Shown here piece by piece: positions 1-11,555 of a DNA stretch of 64,000 nt (position 1 is the stretch's first letter; each line of letters starts with the position of its first letter). The notes beneath the pieces were generated by a model. It did not search any database. It worked only from the letters and a program-made list of their open reading frames with translations, and had not been told where the DNA came from. Source of the DNA: Eutreptiella sp. 'Long Island Sound 2002' (lineage: Eukaryota; Euglenozoa; Euglenophyceae; Eutreptiales; Eutreptiaceae); contig OZ038378.1 of NCBI GenBank assembly GCA_964036045.1, positions 43,339,228 through 43,403,227 on the forward strand, given 5' to 3'. Position numbers and translations under genes: made by a program.

Positions 1-3000
1 GGCTTCTACCAATGGTGATGACCCTTTGTTAATATATCACCTCTATAGCACCTCTTACAGCCCTGTAAGGCCCTCTACATGGCCTCCATAGACCCTAGAA
101 CCATGAAAAGAAGTGGCTTTTGGCTAAAAAAGTGTTAATTTCTCAACATCTGTGCCTGCCAATCTGGGGGCTCTTACGTCAGCAGCAAGGTAACATGGGA
201 ACACGCTCATGCCTTTACGTTGCTTCCAACTGTGCAAATAAGTGGACTTTTTGGCAATTTTCTATTGCGCACGGCGGTCGAGAATCTGAAACTAGCGTAC
301 GCGGCAGTTGTTGACAGTTTTTCTGCGGCTGCAGCTCCAGCGACAGCATAATCGTGTTAAGGTTATGAGAAAACATAAAAAAAACAGTACTACTGTGTAC
401 ACTTTGCTATCACGGTTATGAAAATGCATCATTTTGAATTTTGGGGAAAAGCAGCTGCTAAAATCATAGGTGGCTACTGGTGTGATACCCCAGCGCTGGT
501 CGGCGTCAACACCAATGAGCAACAGCGCCCACGCGTTTGGGATGTTCCCATTGTTTGCAGTGTCCGCTTTCTCAGATTGTTCATATTATCCCAAATACCT
601 TGATACGCTGGTCCGTCCTAAACTTCCCTGGACACAAAACCATTGGAGGGCGTTGATCCGACCACGTCGAGCCGATGTATTCAGGTACTGTGTGTCCAGG
701 GCTGGCAAAATTGGACTATGGCGGTGAATATTGAGTCAGTGGGAGACCCTGAACCCACCGGATATTCAGTGCTTGTAAACGGTGCTGAGTTACCAGATGT
801 TACGGGATTTCTGATGTGTTTACACTTGGGTACCTACCCCTATAGTTTTGTGTATACATCCCGAGGTAGTGTCTATACTGACAGCCCTGGGTGACCTGCA
901 GTAATTAATCGAACTGGGAATATTAATAGTGAAGCACTCGAGTTGGAATAACCAGGAAATACCCAGTGCTGAGCCTAGGCAACGAGGTTTGGATGTGGGC
1001 CATTCATTTGCTAAGATTACTGTCCAGTGTTCCTGTGGGTCCGGGGCCCTGGTGTATTGTCCCGTATTTGTCTGTGGGGGTGAGAGAAGACCCTATGCAC
1101 GCGTACCGCTTTGCCGCAATTACCCCATACAGCCCACAGACCAGATTTCCGTCCTCCGCAGTGGGGGGGACTGCAGGACTAATTGTGGCGCTTGTGCGTC
1201 CAAATATCAATGAGCTGGATAGTTTCAAATTTTGGTGCTGGCGAAGCGAGTTATGGTGAGATAAACTCCCCTTACTTTGTTTGTTTTTCCCTAAACTGAA
1301 CGGGGTGACCACCCTTCAGTAATCTATTTTACTTCTGAACTCTGAACGTTCTTATGAATTTTTGGTTCTGGGTTTGTTAAGCCCTAAGAGGGGGTACTCT
1401 TTCTTGATGACCCATACGATCCACGGAGTTACCCTTCACCAAGCACCCCGTGTTGATACTTCAGTTTCTGGAGCGTTCGTCACTGTGGGTGTGTAATGGT
1501 GATTACATGGATCCCCCACTGAGGGACATGTGCTGAGTTTGTTGAGTTTCTGATTACCACTTACTGTTCCCCATGTAAGTGTGCCCCATTCTTGTAATGC
1601 GTGTTGACTGTACTGTGGGTGGATGGATTTAGTGTTGTTGCTCGGTTACCTCGAGATCCACCCTAGCCCGGGGAGGAAAGACTGAGGGCTGGTTGACAGT
1701 AGCCCCAGTAACCCACAGCTTACAGTAACCAGTGCACCCTGACCTACAGTACTATGTACCTCTGGATACTACCCTGTTCCTGTTGTGTGTTCGGCTGTGT
1801 CTGGCTTCTAACGCTTCACGATGTGGCGCAAGGCCCCTGGCCCTGCTTGATGCTGGTCTGCAATGCGTAGTTCATCTCGCCAGGCGCGTCAGAGAGCGGA
1901 ACGCGAGTCCAACCCTGGATGATGCTCAGGTAATCTGTGGATGTCATAGATTACTGCTGCAGGGCTTCCGTGAATGGTAATGTACCTACTGTTGGCCTTC
2001 GGGGTCAGTTCAAATTTCATCCAGCATGTTCCTGCCCGGGGCAAGGCAACCTCTGGCAAGAGTTGAAGGGTTGACCACCCTTCCCCAGTTATTTGCTTGT
2101 AACCCCAGTCCCGAACTGGCCAGATGCTTTGTGGTCTAACTTTGCCTGTGCACTTCTTTACCCAAGAGGGCACTTTGAGTGTTTCTCGAAGATTTTTCGT
2201 TCTTGAGCTTTTCAGTCCTGTATGCCCTTTCTTTCCTTATGGCTAACCTCCTACTTGAGCTGTTTTCCTGATCTATTCCTGTTGCTCCAAACGTTTCTGT
2301 GCCAGTGAATGGCAGTAAACGGGACTTTGGCTATGCCCCTTTTCTTTAACATTACCAGGTAAATCCGGAAACCCAGAGTGCTGAAGGTAGACCCGGACAC
2401 CCACAGTGGAGACGGGTACCTGTTTTGTCCGTCGGCTGATACTATACTGGACGTGTTTCCAAGTTTAATGTTACCTCTGGGTTCCCCAGTCCTGTGCCTG
2501 CCTTCGGCGGGCCTCACAGGGAGTCATGACAGCCGTCAATAATGCTCCATTGGGACTGACTGAGATGGTTCTTGACACTCCTTTCAGATACATTCGTGCA
2601 TAATCAGGGGTCATGATAGCGATCAATAATGCTCCGTTGGCGACTAACTGGAATCGTTCATGACTCGTCTTGCAAATGTACATAGCGCTCACAGAATGAT
2701 ACGCGCAAGCACAGAGAGGAAAGCCATCAAGGCACCCTAGATTCAGAGCACTGTTGTCGACTGGCAGGCTTGTATCATGTGATACACTGTACAATGGGGT
2801 TCCATTTTCCAGCCAATGTGTACACCTCTGAGTTCCCCTACCTCAGAAAGAACCGGACCTGCTGCCAGCTATGACCTGATGAGTAGGTCCTTGTGGTTCA
2901 GCCCAGGTGATGACCCTAGTCCTCTGGAGCAGGCACGACCGGTGTCCTCTCCCTTGGGCACTCCCTACACAACGCCCAAGTCGTCGTGAACACTGGGTGT

Positions 3001-5214
3001 TGTTACAAGCCCAAGTTGTGGCGATCTCTTGGCGATGTTACCTTTTGAAATATGCTGATACACTCTCTGCAGGCAGAAAGAGAGCTAGCGGACTCCGAAC
3101 GGAAGAGTTGAGCTTGTCTGCCATCTGTTGGACTCTGCAATCCACGGGAGGGGGAAAATGTCATAGACACCACCAGGGCGAGTATCCTCTGGAGGTTGGG
3201 TAAGTGTCAGTAAAACCGACAGCAAGTTTGCCGCATAGAACCCCCCCGAGAGTTTCCTGTCCGTAAGCCCTGTAATGTTCTGAAATGAGCTGCAGCGATG
3301 TACAGCTACAGCTGTGTGTTTCTCTGCGCGCTGGCCTAGGTACTGACTTAACCACAGGGCTGTGTTGTCCTGTTACTTTGGGTTGAAGCCCGCAGGTTCT
3401 TCTGATGAACCTGCTGCAGGGTGTATAGTAACTGACTAACCTCAGATAGTCCATTAGTCTTTGGCATTAGCGTATATTAACTCTCTGTTGTGTGCCTGAT
3501 GCCTTCTGCAAGTTTACCCTCATGTGGCACCCCGCTAGCTCTTTCAGTTTAGAGTACTATGAGCCGTGCTGTCAATTGGCAGGCTCGCTTTTAAAGGGAA
3601 AAGACACCAGGAGGCGAGGGGATAGTAAAGTGAATACGGAGCCGACTGAGACTCGCGGCGGAAAATGTTTCCTTTGCCCTGTGCCGGCCGCAGCTCAGGG
3701 GGGATAAGCAGTGCTTGGATTCCATAAGTTGGTTCTTTACGGTCGCATAGTATTTCCCCCCGTGCATACGGTCTTTGGTGCTGTCTTAGTTTGGATTTTC
3801 TGTGCTCACCTGAAGAGGAAAAATTGAATTTACTTGGTGTTAATGGTTGGGGTGATGGTAGGAATGATACGCCCGGTTTCAGGGCTGTGACTGAGTTTTC
3901 TTGAGTGTTTTTGAATGGAATCGAATTTCTCTTCGAGTTAAGTTTATCCTTGGAGTTCCCCCTGGGAGGGCAGCCTCCTACCCGGCACCTGGGCTTCCTG
4001 AGCAGCCCCTGAATTTCACATTATTTCAGATTTTTTGTGGCAGCCTTGAGGAAGTTGGCCCTCCTGAGAGAGTGGGATACCTCAGGCGACACCCCCGCGA
4101 CATGTAGTAGGTAAATTCCTTTCATGCCTCTGTTTACGGCTGTTTCTTGTGTTTTGCTGATACCCTGTGATGTACTCCGCGTGACCCTCTTCTCCTGGAT
4201 ATCCAGGATAGTACCTAGACAGTCCTGAGTTTGTGGGTGTACACTATGTTTGCATTCGAGGGTAACACGAACCAAATCTCTGAAATTCGGTGCAACATTC
4301 GCTGTCTGCACCAACTCTTGGTGTTTGCTTCCCCCCTTTCCCCACAGAAAGAAGTCCCGAGCCCATATTCTGTCTGTCTACCTCCTTGTAGGTTATTTAC
4401 TTTGCTGATATTTTGTGTGGTATTGACTTTGCGCTTGCCTGATTTTCAAGCCTTTTCAGTTGTTTTGGTCCAGAGACAGATTTTCTGATTTTCCAGCTGA
4501 CCCGACGAGTCTAGCCGGACCTGTGCCTAACCTGTTCTGTAGCTGTCTGGGGCACACTTCAGTTTTGTTCTTATTCTCCTTCAGCTTTTGGACCTGCCTG
4601 AAGTTTGTCACTTCCTCGGATGTCCTGTATACTGTGTACAGTACTGAGGGAAACCAGGGAGGGACTTGACTGCAGTGACAGTTTTCTTTTCCGTTGGCGC
4701 GACACCCATTCGACCCCACCACCTTCAGGTGTGTGTGTGGTGAGTACTTCAGGTGAGTTCAGCTTCAGATGTATCACCGTAACAAGCTGTTGTTTTGCCG
4801 TAACTGCAAGGTGTAACCAGGTGGGACCAGGTGCAGTTTCTGTGGTGACCTGCAGACAGGTTGTGTGTGCAGTCTGTAGGAAGTGGGGGGGGTCATTCAA
4901 CCCCAAGGCAAAAGAAGTCTTGCTTTTCCTGTTCCTTGCTGCTACGTATAACCTGAGCGTATTGTATTCTTGAACTTCTGTGTGTCCTGGGGACCTGGCA
5001 TGCCGTGTCTGCCTGCCATGTCTGCTGATCATGTGCTGTCTAACCCTCTGAGAATTTTCTGTCCTGAACGGGCTGACGCCAATGACTGTGCATGGGCAGC
5101 ATGGGAGAAGGCGCCCCCCGTAGACACCCCCAATTGTGGTGCGTGGTCTGGGAGGAGGTAAGAAAAAAACATTTTTCCATTTGCGCGCTTTCTGTTGCTC
5201 TTCCTGTTTGTATT
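1..5214. other. 5.2-kb stretch with no recognisable gene
   Basis: Open frames here are short, overlap on both strands and show no motif I recognise. The longest, at 4571-5032 on the minus strand and 4605-4973 on the plus strand, face each other and look like composition effects. The DNA is T-rich on the plus strand in places, as in introns or long terminal repeats. The only internal structure I found is the 87-bp duplication at 2.5-2.7 kb. It may be intergenic DNA, intron, or the remains of an element I cannot name. Confidence 0.5.
2521..2694. repeat. two-copy tandem repeat, 87-bp period
   Basis: Two adjacent diverged units begin near 2521 and 2608. They align through the shared parts tcatga.agc, gtcaataatgctcc / atcaataatgctcc, ttgg and ggttcttgac / cgttcatgac. 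No coding role is visible. Confidence 0.6.
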
Positions 5215-5218
5215 CTGT
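5215..5218. repeat. left target-site duplication of element A (ctgt)
   Basis: The four bases ctgt immediately before the TG of the 5' LTR recur immediately after the CA of the 3' LTR at 22051-22054. This fixes the insertion boundaries. Confidence 0.85.
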
Positions 5219-8067
5219 TGAAGCGGTACCCAGAACCTATGGCCCATGGCCCGGAGGCCTGTGAGCCGTCACACCCGTGCGGAAGCCGTTGACACCGGCT
5301 GTCAGCGGCATATCCCTGGTCTCTAACCCGCGAGATCTGGAACCCGATTTCTAACCATTAAATGGATGTAGAATTACCATAACTTTATTGTCTTAGGCGA
5401 CTCTCGGTCGGAAATCGGTGAAATACCCGATTTCTACCGCGATTTCCAATTGTCGTGAAATCGCCGCAGCCGCGCCGCCTGTCGTCGCCCGTTCCGTGGA
5501 CTGCATTAGATAAATCTATAATACGATTTCTCTTGAAGTTAAGACTGAAACGATCTTCGAGTGATCCGCAATTTTTTCCTTGATATAACGGATCACGTCC
5601 CAGATTTTTCCCAGAAAATCTGGGCAGCCGAAGGCGCTCTGAACCCCCAAGTGGAATAACAAGGGTTACGAGCGTTCAAGCGCCCAAGGGCGAACTAACG
5701 TGCCTCATAGGCACTGTGTATGAGGTTTTGCCCCCCATAGGCATAGGACGAGGCCAAAGGATCTCAACTCAATAGGCCCAAAGAGTTATTCATTTTGAGT
5801 GTTCTCCAAGAAGTGCACTTTTTCACGTACTTGGCGTCCAAGCACGTGTAGAAGTATGTTGCAGTTGGCGTTTGTCCCACCCTTGCTTGCCTCTACATCC
5901 GGGGCATATCACTTGTCTTCCCCGGATAGTGCATATATGATCTCCATATACATATTGGCAATATTTTTTGCGTGCATGCTAAAATTCGGCTTTCCGAGAG
6001 GAGGTCGATTTTCGACCGAAGCACTTGCATGCGTGTTAAGGGACCAAAGGTACATTAGAATATAGGCATACTTTGGTTCTAGGCCACTAGGTCCGGTGTA
6101 GAAGGCTTGGGTAGGGTTATATGCCATATTTGGTGTCATATCGTGTGCCCACTTGGCGGGTGCACCCTTCCAAGACTAACCCGCCAATGGACCCCATATC
6201 ACACGAGGCCCTCTATTGTACTCCTAACCAACACTCGCAAGCCTAACCTCCGTGGAGGGAGACTTGTGGAGCGCTCCCGAAGCGATGCGCAGCGAGCAAG
6301 GTGTGTTTTTTGCAATGTTCCATTTTTGCATGTGCCCACTTGGGAGGCAGCGCGCGCGACCTTCCAAAGCGCCCCAAGTGGAGCACATATGTGGAATCGA
6401 AGGTCATTGGTGTCAAGTCATTGTGTTTAGAAGGATTGGTCGATTACTCAATCTAAGCCGAAGATATTATAATATATTTCTGCGCCTCTCAAGGCACTTT
6501 TGGGTGTTTTTTCGCCAATATTGCTGTTTTTTGCCCGTCATGATGTCAATTGGCGATCGTGTATCTCAATGTTGCGATCAATTGACATCATGACCCAAGT
6601 ATGTTATGGGGGTACATACTTCGGTGCCCAACATGTCCTGGACCCGGCGAATAACTCTTCTTGGGCTTGGCATACCGTGGCTGCCATGTTGGCGATTTGG
6701 GACTATCCCAAATCATAGGCTCACTTGGCGACCCTGCCATTCCCAAAATCGGAGGAGTTGGGCGACGCCCAAAAGATATGTTGGACACATATGACTTGAT
6801 ACCAATCCTATGGCACACACCGGTCCAAGTCGGGCATGTGCCTGATTTGCCCCAACCATGAGCGTGCGCATTTTCGGCCATTTTGGGCAATTTTCCACAT
6901 TTTCTGCCCGCCGTGCACTATGTTCAGCCCACCCGTGCACGCCAGACGCATGGACCAATGGACCATATATGACACGGGTGTTATGCATATTGGTCCCCAT
7001 GGTTCACACACCACGTGGGCGAAGCGGAGCAACCTTCGTTAAGGTGCTAGCCCAAAGTGAGTGTGGGCAATTTTGCCATTTTGGCATTTGTGGACCCAAT
7101 TGGGATTGTCACCACGCCGAGTGGCATGAAGATCTTTGGGAGCCAAGTGCATGGGAGTCTTCGTAAGACTCCCGGTGGATGGCGTATGGAATGGCAGATC
7201 AGATCTCCAAGCCGGCGTGGAGATATACTATTGGGAGCAACCCCGAATTTTGGCTCATTTCGAGCAGCCAAAATGACCCCCTTTTGGGACCCCTATTTCA
7301 CCCCCCCGTGTGGTCAATTGGCGGCCCCATATCTCTATGCCCATGCAACGCCTCGACCCAATTTCAAGTTGTATACTCAGATAGAGGTCCTAGGTCCCGC
7401 CTCCCATCCTGTGGGTCATTGGCCTTGCCCTGGCTGGGCAAGCCACACGTGAAGATGATGCCTATCTTGGTGATTTTGGCATCATGACCCCACTTGACGA
7501 ACCCGTGGTGCCCTGATGCCGGGACCTCAGAGGGAACCAGGTTGGGTGGGGGCTCAGGAGAGTTCATACTCGAAGGGCATAGGGTCGGTTGCCTCGTCGT
7601 TACCTCTGGCGGGTCCTGACGAGGGGTCAGTTTTGGAGAGTTTTGAGCTAATGTCGGTTTGTGCTGAAACAGCCCATTTTCAGCTACCAACTCCTAGGGG
7701 ATGATGGCGGGGCCATTCCTCTGGCTCAGAAAGGAGTTAGGACCTGCCGTCAGGGGAGCATGGGGAGCAACTGTCGGTCGGCCTTGGAGCCCCTTTGTTC
7801 CCAGGAACTCGCCTGTGGCAGGGCGGAACACCCCCCCTATCAGCAGGGTTTCAGGGTCCGGACTGAGCAGGACATGGGTTGTGTTTGAGCCCCCGCCCCC
7901 ACCAGCCACTGAGAGGGTCGCACCTGGGATTGGGATACGAGTTGGGACTGAGTGTCTATTGTCCTGTGATGCCCTTACCCGAGTCCAGTCTTAACCCCAT
8001 GTGTACATATTCTGATGTGTTGCTGTACATACTTTTGTTCCCTTGTTTCAGAGTGGCAAGGATCCTG
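5219..8067 (+). repeat. 5' LTR of element A, 3' end deleted
   Basis: It starts TGAAGCGGTACC and aligns along its length with LTRs at 19080, 30684 and 44942. Homology stops after ggatcctg at 8067 and jumps straight into the gag leader (cgccgagtccg). Against element B, a 246-bp piece (equivalent to 33534-33779) is gone. That piece holds the last 123 bp of the LTR, the expected primer-binding site and the first part of the leader. This copy could not have been the template for a normal replication cycle after the deletion. Confidence 0.93.
6538..6593. other. LTR inverted repeat, 15-bp perfect stem
   Basis: The arm tcatgatgtcaattg at 6538-6552 pairs with caattgacatcatga at 6579-6593 across a 26-nt loop. 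Equivalent but less perfect arms occur in the other LTRs at 20398-20453, 32001-32056 and 46258-46313. In the latter two the arms are tcatgatgtcaagtgg and ccaattgacatcatga. It could act as an RNA hairpin or as a protein-binding palindrome in the LTR promoter; the function is not visible. Confidence 0.75.
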
Positions 8068-8309
8068 CGCCGAGTCCGTGAAGGAAGTGCGGGGACCGGA
8101 ACTCCGTCATCAAAGAGTTCCCTCGGCCGACCAGCAAGGCTGCACACCCAGCTACAGCAACCACTTCCACAACCACCGGCCGACCAGCACCGGCCGCACT
8201 CGCAGTCAAGTGCTGCATCACCCGCCCCAACAAACACCAGCAGGACCAGTTCGTTGAGCGGAACGAGTGACCACCAAGGACCTCAAGACCAACTACGCCC
8301 CCCGCTGCC
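8068..8309 (+). other. gag leader of element A (shortened)
   Basis: This untranslated leader lies between the truncated LTR and the gag start at 8310. It matches 33780-34021 of element B. The upstream part, including the region where a primer-binding site should lie, is missing here. It ends in gctgccATGG, a favourable start context. Confidence 0.75.
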
Positions 8310-9906
8310 ATGGTAAACTGGCAAGAAGCGGGCAAGACGTGGCCGCGGCCCCACCTGCATGCGGTGCGCCTACTGCGTGGGTTGGTGTGGGACCAGCACT
8401 ACCGCCACAGCCACCCCCAGTGCGAAGGCGGCATGCCCGGGAGCTTCGAGCTCAGCCAGGACATGGGCCCCGACCGCCTGCAGGCAGTCGAAGACTGGCT
8501 GCGGGTGGAAGGGTTTGCCTTCCGCTTCCAGCAGAGGCGCTGGAGGGTCTGGACCGGGCCAGACAGGCCGGGCGAAGGGCTGCGCCCCAACAGGATTGAG
8601 GAGGACGAGAAGCCCAACGAGTACCCGTCGGGCGCCTCGATCAATGTCTCCATGTGGGACATGATCGAGAAGAACTTCCCGGAACCGGGGAGCGAGCGCA
8701 GGCTGCAGGGCAGCAGCAGCAGCGCGTCTCCAGGGGAAGGAGAAGCGGTCCGCCGGGGACAGGAAGCGGGACCGGAAGTGGCGGGAGTACCAGGCATTCC
8801 TGGCCGCCAAAGCCGCCCAAGGCGCCAGGGGCGGAACCCCAGCCCACAGCCCCCAACGGGCCAGTGGTGGTCACCACCCCGGCCACACCACCCTCGGCGA
8901 CTTCCTCCAAGTCGCCAAGCACGCCAAGGCCAAGCCCCGTCCGCTGCCCCTGAGGAAGTCAGGCCCCAGCAGCGACGTGGAGTCGGCCCGCCGCGGGAGG
9001 ATGCCGGCCGACCAGGCCAGCTCCAGCAGCGTCGCTCCCGACCAAAGGGACGTGGCGCTCGCCTGTGAGCGCGCCTGTGGGGTGCCCTGCAACCTTCGGG
9101 TTGCCCGGCAACGGGCCAAGCAGCACAACGCTGCCATGGAGGGCGCCGTTGGCATCGCCGAGCAGGAGGCTGCGGAGTGGGCGCATGGCATGGCCATCCA
9201 CGACTCGACCGTGGCGGCCATTGCGGCTGGACTCACGGCCGCAGCCGCCCATGATTCAGCGATTGCCCAGGTTAAGGGTGAGGTGGCGGCAGCCGACGAG
9301 GAAGCCCGCCTGACGCAGGAGGCCATTGCCTGCAAGGAGGCCGAGGTGAAGGCGCTGGAAGAGGCGCTTGCCCAAAAGAGGGCAAAGAAGGAGGCGGAGG
9401 AAAGGGCCCATGACGAGGCAACGGCCAAGGCCCAGGCGGACGCCGCCAAGAAGGACGCCATCGAGGCCGCGCGACGGAAGGTCGCTAAGGAGAGGGCCAA
9501 GACGGAGGCGGGGTTGGCGGCGTTGGAAGCGGAGAAGGCTCGGCTGCAGCAGGCCCGGGAAGCCGAGGCGGCTCGTGCTCGGGAGGAAGCCGAAGGGCGA
9601 GCTGCCGCAGCCAGAGCTGCCGCAATGGAGGAGGCAGAGGCCAAGCTCCGCCGTGAGACTCCCCCGGGAGGATCCCGAGTGGAGACCCTTCGAAAGCTTT
9701 TCGAAGGGGACGCCTCCTCCAAGATGACGCTGGACGAGATCGACACAGGCAGCAGTGGGAGCAGTGGCCCCACGGCCTACCGACGGAAGAAGGGCAAGGG
9801 GAAGACCTCCGAGAGGCCACGGAGGCCAGCGGGTGGACTCCCCCACGACAGCGACCCCTTCTTCACCGCCAGCGACGGGGATGAGCGAGGCCGCCGACAT
9901 CGCTGA
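8310..9906 (+). pseudogene. gag: Gag N-terminal part, element A (frameshifted)
   Basis: This is the structural-protein N-terminus of the large chromovirus. The start is the ATG at 8310, chosen because element B has the same ATG in the same gctgccATGG context. The first frame runs to about 8733, where one extra G in a run (aggggaagg against gggaagg in B) shifts reading into the frame of 8977-9906. The N-terminal 130 residues are Trp/Arg-rich and match no family I know. From about 9120 to 9660 follows a long Ala/Glu/Lys-rich coiled coil, likely for multimerisation. The segment ends at TGA 9904-9906 where B has CGA. Both lesions are private to this copy. Confidence 0.85.
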
Positions 9907-9909
9907 CAA

Positions 9910-10323
9910 GTGGCTGGCGGAGGAGGTGGAGACGTCTTCATGGAGCCGGAAGGTGAGGATGAGGATCTCCCTCCTCCCTACCGGAGCTCGGAGTCTTGCG
10001 AGACCGAGACGCCCAGGTGGGGCGACATGGACAAGGATGACGACATGGACTTCGACATCACGAAGAAGCACCCATCCTGGGACCCACCGGGACCCCCTGG
10101 CGGAGGACCATCAGGACCCCCTGGAGGACGCCCACCAAGTGGACCCCCTGGAGGCGGACCACCGGGCGGGGAAGAACCCCCTGGACCGGGCGGACCCGGC
10201 AGAGGCCCTCCTGGAGAACCCCCTGGGGACCCCGACGACCGACCAGGGGACGGGACCCGGATGCCACCCGGCAGTGGATTGTCTACCTCCGCAGAAGGGT
10301 CCAGTCCCTCGAGCGCGAGGTAG
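9910..10323 (+). pseudogene. gag: Gag central acidic, PPPY and Gly-Pro-rich part, element A
   Basis: It continues the gag frame after the TGA at 9904. It carries an acidic stretch, then a PPPY motif at 9970-9981, then a collagen-like Gly/Pro tract at about 10075-10250 (PPGGG and GPPGG units). PPxY motifs in retroviral Gag recruit Nedd4-type ubiquitin ligases for release (established for retroviruses). Here any such role is inference. A one-base loss near 10250 relative to element B (gggacgggacccgg against ggggacggcgactcgg) throws the end of this frame off, so its last 20 or so residues are not original. Confidence 0.75.
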
Positions 10324-11555
10324 ACACAGGCAAGGGCGAGATGACTCGCATCGCCAGGGTCGCCGCGCGCGCTCAGAGGGAGCTGAACATCGCCAAGATC
10401 GAGATGGTCAAGAGCGCCCAGGTCACCACCGCCACCCAGAAGCTGTTGGACATCGCCAGGGGCGAGACCAGGCCGCTGAACAAGGTCATCAGCGGCCTGC
10501 AGCGGAGGCTGGACGCGCTAGAAGCCAGTGGGAGCGTCGGCAGCGACCACCCACCTCTGGAGTCTGGCTCGTCGGACGACGGCTGGGGACCCGCACCAGG
10601 TCCAGGCAGACCCCACGTCCCCTGCGGAGCCCCCAGGAGTCGCCCCAGCGCCAGTGCCCCCTCTCTCACCGCCCCCTCTCACCACAGCGCGGGCCGCCGC
10701 AACGAGCGCTTGCCGCCCGGCAGTGGCAGTGAGGATTGGCGTGATGAGTGGCTCAGCGCGGAGTACCACAACCGCCGTGCTCCACCGCGGACACCGGTAC
10801 GCCCCCGACGCCCCGCACCAGCCCCGGAGCCAATCCCAATGGCTGGTGGACGTTATGGTGGACTCAGGGATGAGGTCCCCAGAGGAGACGTGGAGTGGGA
10901 TGTCGGTGGAGGTGAGGACATGGATCTGGACCTGGGGGAGTTCGACATTTCCCCGCCCCGTGGTGTACGACAGGAGGCCGCTGAACGCAGCTGCCGGCGC
11001 CGTGATGAGGAGGCAAACATGGAAGGAGTACGGCGTGAGCATCTGGGTTCAGCGTACATGGAGGAACCGCGGCGTAGCCACAGGTATTCCATGGAGGAGA
11101 TGGACGTGGCGGCCGTGGGAGTCCGTGGGCGAGGCCGATGGGAACCTCGGTCGACCTCGCGGCCGGCAATCATGGTCTCTAAGGCCGCGGATGCCGCCGT
11201 GTGGGAAGACTTGAAGGACATCAAGCCCCCCATGTACGATGGCAACCCCCTCAACCTCGACCGCTTCTTGGAGAAGCTGGACGATCGGGGGGTGACCGTC
11301 ACTGAAGACATGGATCCCGCGGATGCGGAGAAATATGTCTTCAGACGGTTCAGGTACCGCCTGCCGGGAGTGCTCGGAGAGCTGTACTTCGTGGCGACCA
11401 AGGAGGGGAAAATCAAGACCCTCAAGGAAGCCAAGAAGTGGCTCAACGAGCAGGAGCGGGTGGACGCTCCGCAGGTGGCTGCCAAGCGGTGGAAGTCCAT
11501 CAAGCTTCAGCATGATGGACGGGAGATCCGCCTACGCGACTGGCGAGACTTCTGA
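10262..11555 (+). pseudogene. gag: Gag second coiled coil and capsid-like region, element A
   Basis: After the 10250 frameshift the open frame continues from about 10262; an internal Met at 10341 is not a natural start. It holds a second helical segment (10330-10530), a Ser/Pro-rich linker, an acidic stretch near 10905, and from about 11200 a capsid-like region beginning with MYDGNPLNLDRFLEKLDD. This pattern is typical of Ty3/gypsy Gag capsid domains that build the particle. It lacks the 105-bp insert that element B has at 36527. TGA at 11553-11555 replaces the CGA of B, a C-to-T change at CpG. Confidence 0.82.

Noticed and set aside
4571-5032. 153-codon minus-strand frame in the first 5 kb
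   Set aside because: It faces a 122-codon plus-strand frame over the same bases, with no motif or start context in either.
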